From NCBI GenBank assembly GCA_903919625.1, contig CAIXIZ010000235.1, positions 1 to 5,839 of the forward strand: a stretch of 5,839 nucleotides of DNA, read 5' to 3'. The position numbers and the translations under genes are program-made. The stretch comes from an uncultured Verrucomicrobiota bacterium (lineage in GTDB: Bacteria > Verrucomicrobiota > Verrucomicrobiia > Opitutales > Opitutaceae). The notes under the pieces were generated by a model. It was given only the letters and a program-made list of their open reading frames with translations. It was not told the origin of the DNA and did not search any database. Shown here one piece after another: positions 4,728 through 5,839 of this stretch (its first letter is position 1; every line of letters begins with the position of its first letter).

Positions 4728-5839
4728 TCAGACGAGCGACGGCGCCCCGGCGGGCCGGGGGTTTTTCTTGGTCTCGGAATAAAGGCTGAACTCGTCGCCA
4801 AACTTCGCGAGGAAGCTCTGGGTGGGCCACGAACAGGCTTCGCCGAAGGCACAGATTGTCCGCCCCGGGATCTGGTCGGCGACGCTCTTGAGCAGGGCGG
4901 CGTCCTCGGCCCGCGCCTGGCCATGCACCATGCGCGTGGTGATTTTTTTCATCCACAGCGAACCCTCGCGGCAGGGCGTGCATTGGCCGCAGCTTTCGTG
5001 GGAGTAGAACGCGTTGATGTTGGCGAGCGCCTCGACCATGTTGACGGTGTCGTCCATCACAATCACCCCGCCCGAACCGCCCATCGTGCCGATCATGCCG
5101 AGGGAATCAAAGTCCATCGGGACATCCTCGACCCCCCAGTCATAGTCCACCAAGTCGGCCCCCACCTTGCGCTTGCCCTTGTAGCGCTCGCCAAAGCGCA
5201 GGATCTTGGCCGACGAGCCGCCGGGAATCACCGCCTTGAATGTCCGGCCGGGCAATGGCCCCCCGCACACGTCGTTGAGCAACTGCCCCAGGGTGATCTT
5301 ACCGCACTCGAACTCATAGTACCCGGGCCGCTGGACATGGCCGCTCACACAATAGATGCGGGTGCCGGTGTTGCCCGGCGTGCCGATCTTGGCGTATTCG
5401 GTGCCGCCAAACTCCACGATGTACTTCACATGGCAGAGCGTCTCGACGTTGTTGACGATCGTCGGGCACTGGTAGAGGCCGAGCACGGCCGGAAAATACG
5501 GCGGCTTGATGCGCGGGTTGGCCCGCTTGCCCTCGAGCGACTCGATCAGGCCGGTCTCCTCGCCGCAGATGTAGGCGCCCGCGCCCCGGTGGACGAAGAT
5601 GTCGCACGAATAGTTTGTGCCGCAGATGTTCTGCCCCACGAAGCCCGCCGCCCGCGCCTCGGCAATCGCCTGCTCCAGAATGCGCGCCCCATGGGGCATC
5701 TCCCCGCGGATGTAAATGTAGGCCAGCTTCACATTGTTGGCAAAACACGAGATCATCGTGCCCTCGATCAGCTGGTGCGGATCCTGATGCATGATGTAGC
5801 GGTCCTTGAAGGTGCCGGGCTCGGACTCGTCGGCATTGA
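4728..5839 (-). CDS. nuoF: NADH-quinone oxidoreductase subunit F (NuoF), 5'-truncated by the window edge
   Basis: NuoF is the peripheral-arm subunit of complex I that binds NADH and FMN, accepts hydride from NADH and passes electrons to cluster N3. The reading frame runs open to the right edge. The first complete residues are NADESEPGTFKDR, the conserved FMN/NADH-site segment, followed by GAGAYICGEETGLIESLEGKR and the IVNNVET segment. The N3 [4Fe-4S] ligands are three cysteines in SCGQCTPCREG (codons at 4989-4991, 4980-4982 and 4971-4973) and a fourth in RTICAFG (4851-4853). About 369 residues are visible. NuoF is usually about 430-450 residues, so roughly the first 90 are missing and the real start lies outside. 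Compared with familiar NuoF proteins, a loop between the AVIPGGSSA and VPMDFDSL segments is longer by roughly 15-20 residues. An additional cysteine lies six residues after the fourth ligand (GEACSWP). The gene ends with TGA, 11 bp before nuoG. The identification is essentially certain. Confidence 0.98.
   Translation of the reverse strand, partial: NADESEPGTFKDRYIMHQDPHQLIEGTMISCFANNVKLAYIYIRGEMPHGARILEQAIAEARAAGFVGQNICGTNYSCDIFVHRGAGAYICGEETGLIESLEGKRANPRIKPPYFPAVLGLYQCPTIVNNVETLCHVKYIVEFGGTEYAKIGTPGNTGTRIYCVSGHVQRPGYYEFECGKITLGQLLNDVCGGPLPGRTFKAVIPGGSSAKILRFGERYKGKRKVGADLVDYDWGVEDVPMDFDSLGMIGTMGGSGGVIVMDDTVNMVEALANINAFYSHESCGQCTPCREGSLWMKKITTRMVHGQARAEDAALLKSVADQIPGRTICAFGEACSWPTQSFLAKFGDEFSLYSETKKNPRPAGAPSLV
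4745..4766 (+). terminator. Possible antisense-facing intrinsic terminator in the 3' end of nuoF
   Basis: On the plus strand CCCCGG (4745-4750) and CCGGGG (4755-4760) form a perfect 6-bp stem with a four-base loop, followed by G and five T residues. It would stop transcription running against the operon. It lies in the last codons of nuoF (KKNPRPAG), so coding constraint may explain it. In the operon direction no U-tract follows the stem. Confidence 0.3.

Noticed and set aside
2644..4782. Very long open frame (712 codons) on the plus strand opposite nuoG and part of nuoH
   Set aside because: It is the antisense shadow of clear complex I genes in GC-rich DNA. Its product is Arg/Gly/Asp/Ala-rich with no recognisable domain, while the opposite strand has all conserved NuoG ligands.
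4717..4983. Upstream extension of nuoG into nuoF
   Set aside because: The extra residues are the out-of-frame reading of nuoF. The NuoG ferredoxin domain starts at the ATG at 4716.
1..5839. A previously undescribed system, mobile element, CRISPR array or RNA gene
   Set aside because: All substantial coding sequence is assigned to a standard, intact complex I operon. The only unexplained stretches are two short gaps of 123 and 128 bp, and neither holds a tRNA-like fold, spaced repeat array or transposase.

Overview
The window lies inside a respiratory complex I operon (nuo; proton-pumping NADH:quinone oxidoreductase). Every gene is on the minus strand, so the operon reads from the right edge to the left edge: nuoF (5' end cut off), nuoG, nuoH, nuoI, nuoJ, nuoK and nuoL (only the first ~46 codons). 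This is the usual F-G-H-I-J-K-L order. nuoE, nuoM and nuoN would be expected just outside, but they cannot be seen.

Region by region: 4728-5839 is NuoF, which carries the NADH/FMN site and cluster N3. 2923-4716 is NuoG, which carries clusters N1b, N5 and N4. 1753-2916 is the membrane subunit NuoH, and 1090-1629 is the two-cluster ferredoxin-like NuoI. 452-961, 147-455 and 1-139 are the membrane-arm subunits NuoJ, NuoK and the start of NuoL. Most junctions are tight: 11 bp at F/G, 6 bp at G/H, a 4-bp ATGA overlap at J/K and 7 bp at K/L. The exceptions are two gaps of just over 120 bp, at H/I (1630-1752) and I/J (962-1089). Both contain short repeats. No operon promoter or end-of-operon terminator is visible.

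Functionally, NuoF takes electrons from NADH onto FMN. They pass along the iron-sulfur chain in NuoF, NuoG and NuoI to quinone, which binds near NuoH. The energy released drives proton translocation through NuoH, J, K and L. The cluster ligands and the key membrane carboxylates I could check are all present, so this looks like an intact housekeeping operon.

The DNA is GC-rich. The proteins have features I associate with Verrucomicrobiota, possibly an Opitutaceae-like bacterium: extra loops in NuoF, NuoG and NuoH, a short NuoG without cluster N7, and few Shine-Dalgarno sites. That assignment is from memory of family resemblance and was not checked by a search. I found no mobile-element protein, CRISPR array, RNA gene or unknown accessory system. 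The items worth a second look are the lineage-type insertions in NuoF/G/H, the inverted-repeat-bounded H/I gap, the octamer repeat before nuoJ, the non-Shine-Dalgarno pyrimidine-rich starts, and two terminator-like hairpins that face against the operon.
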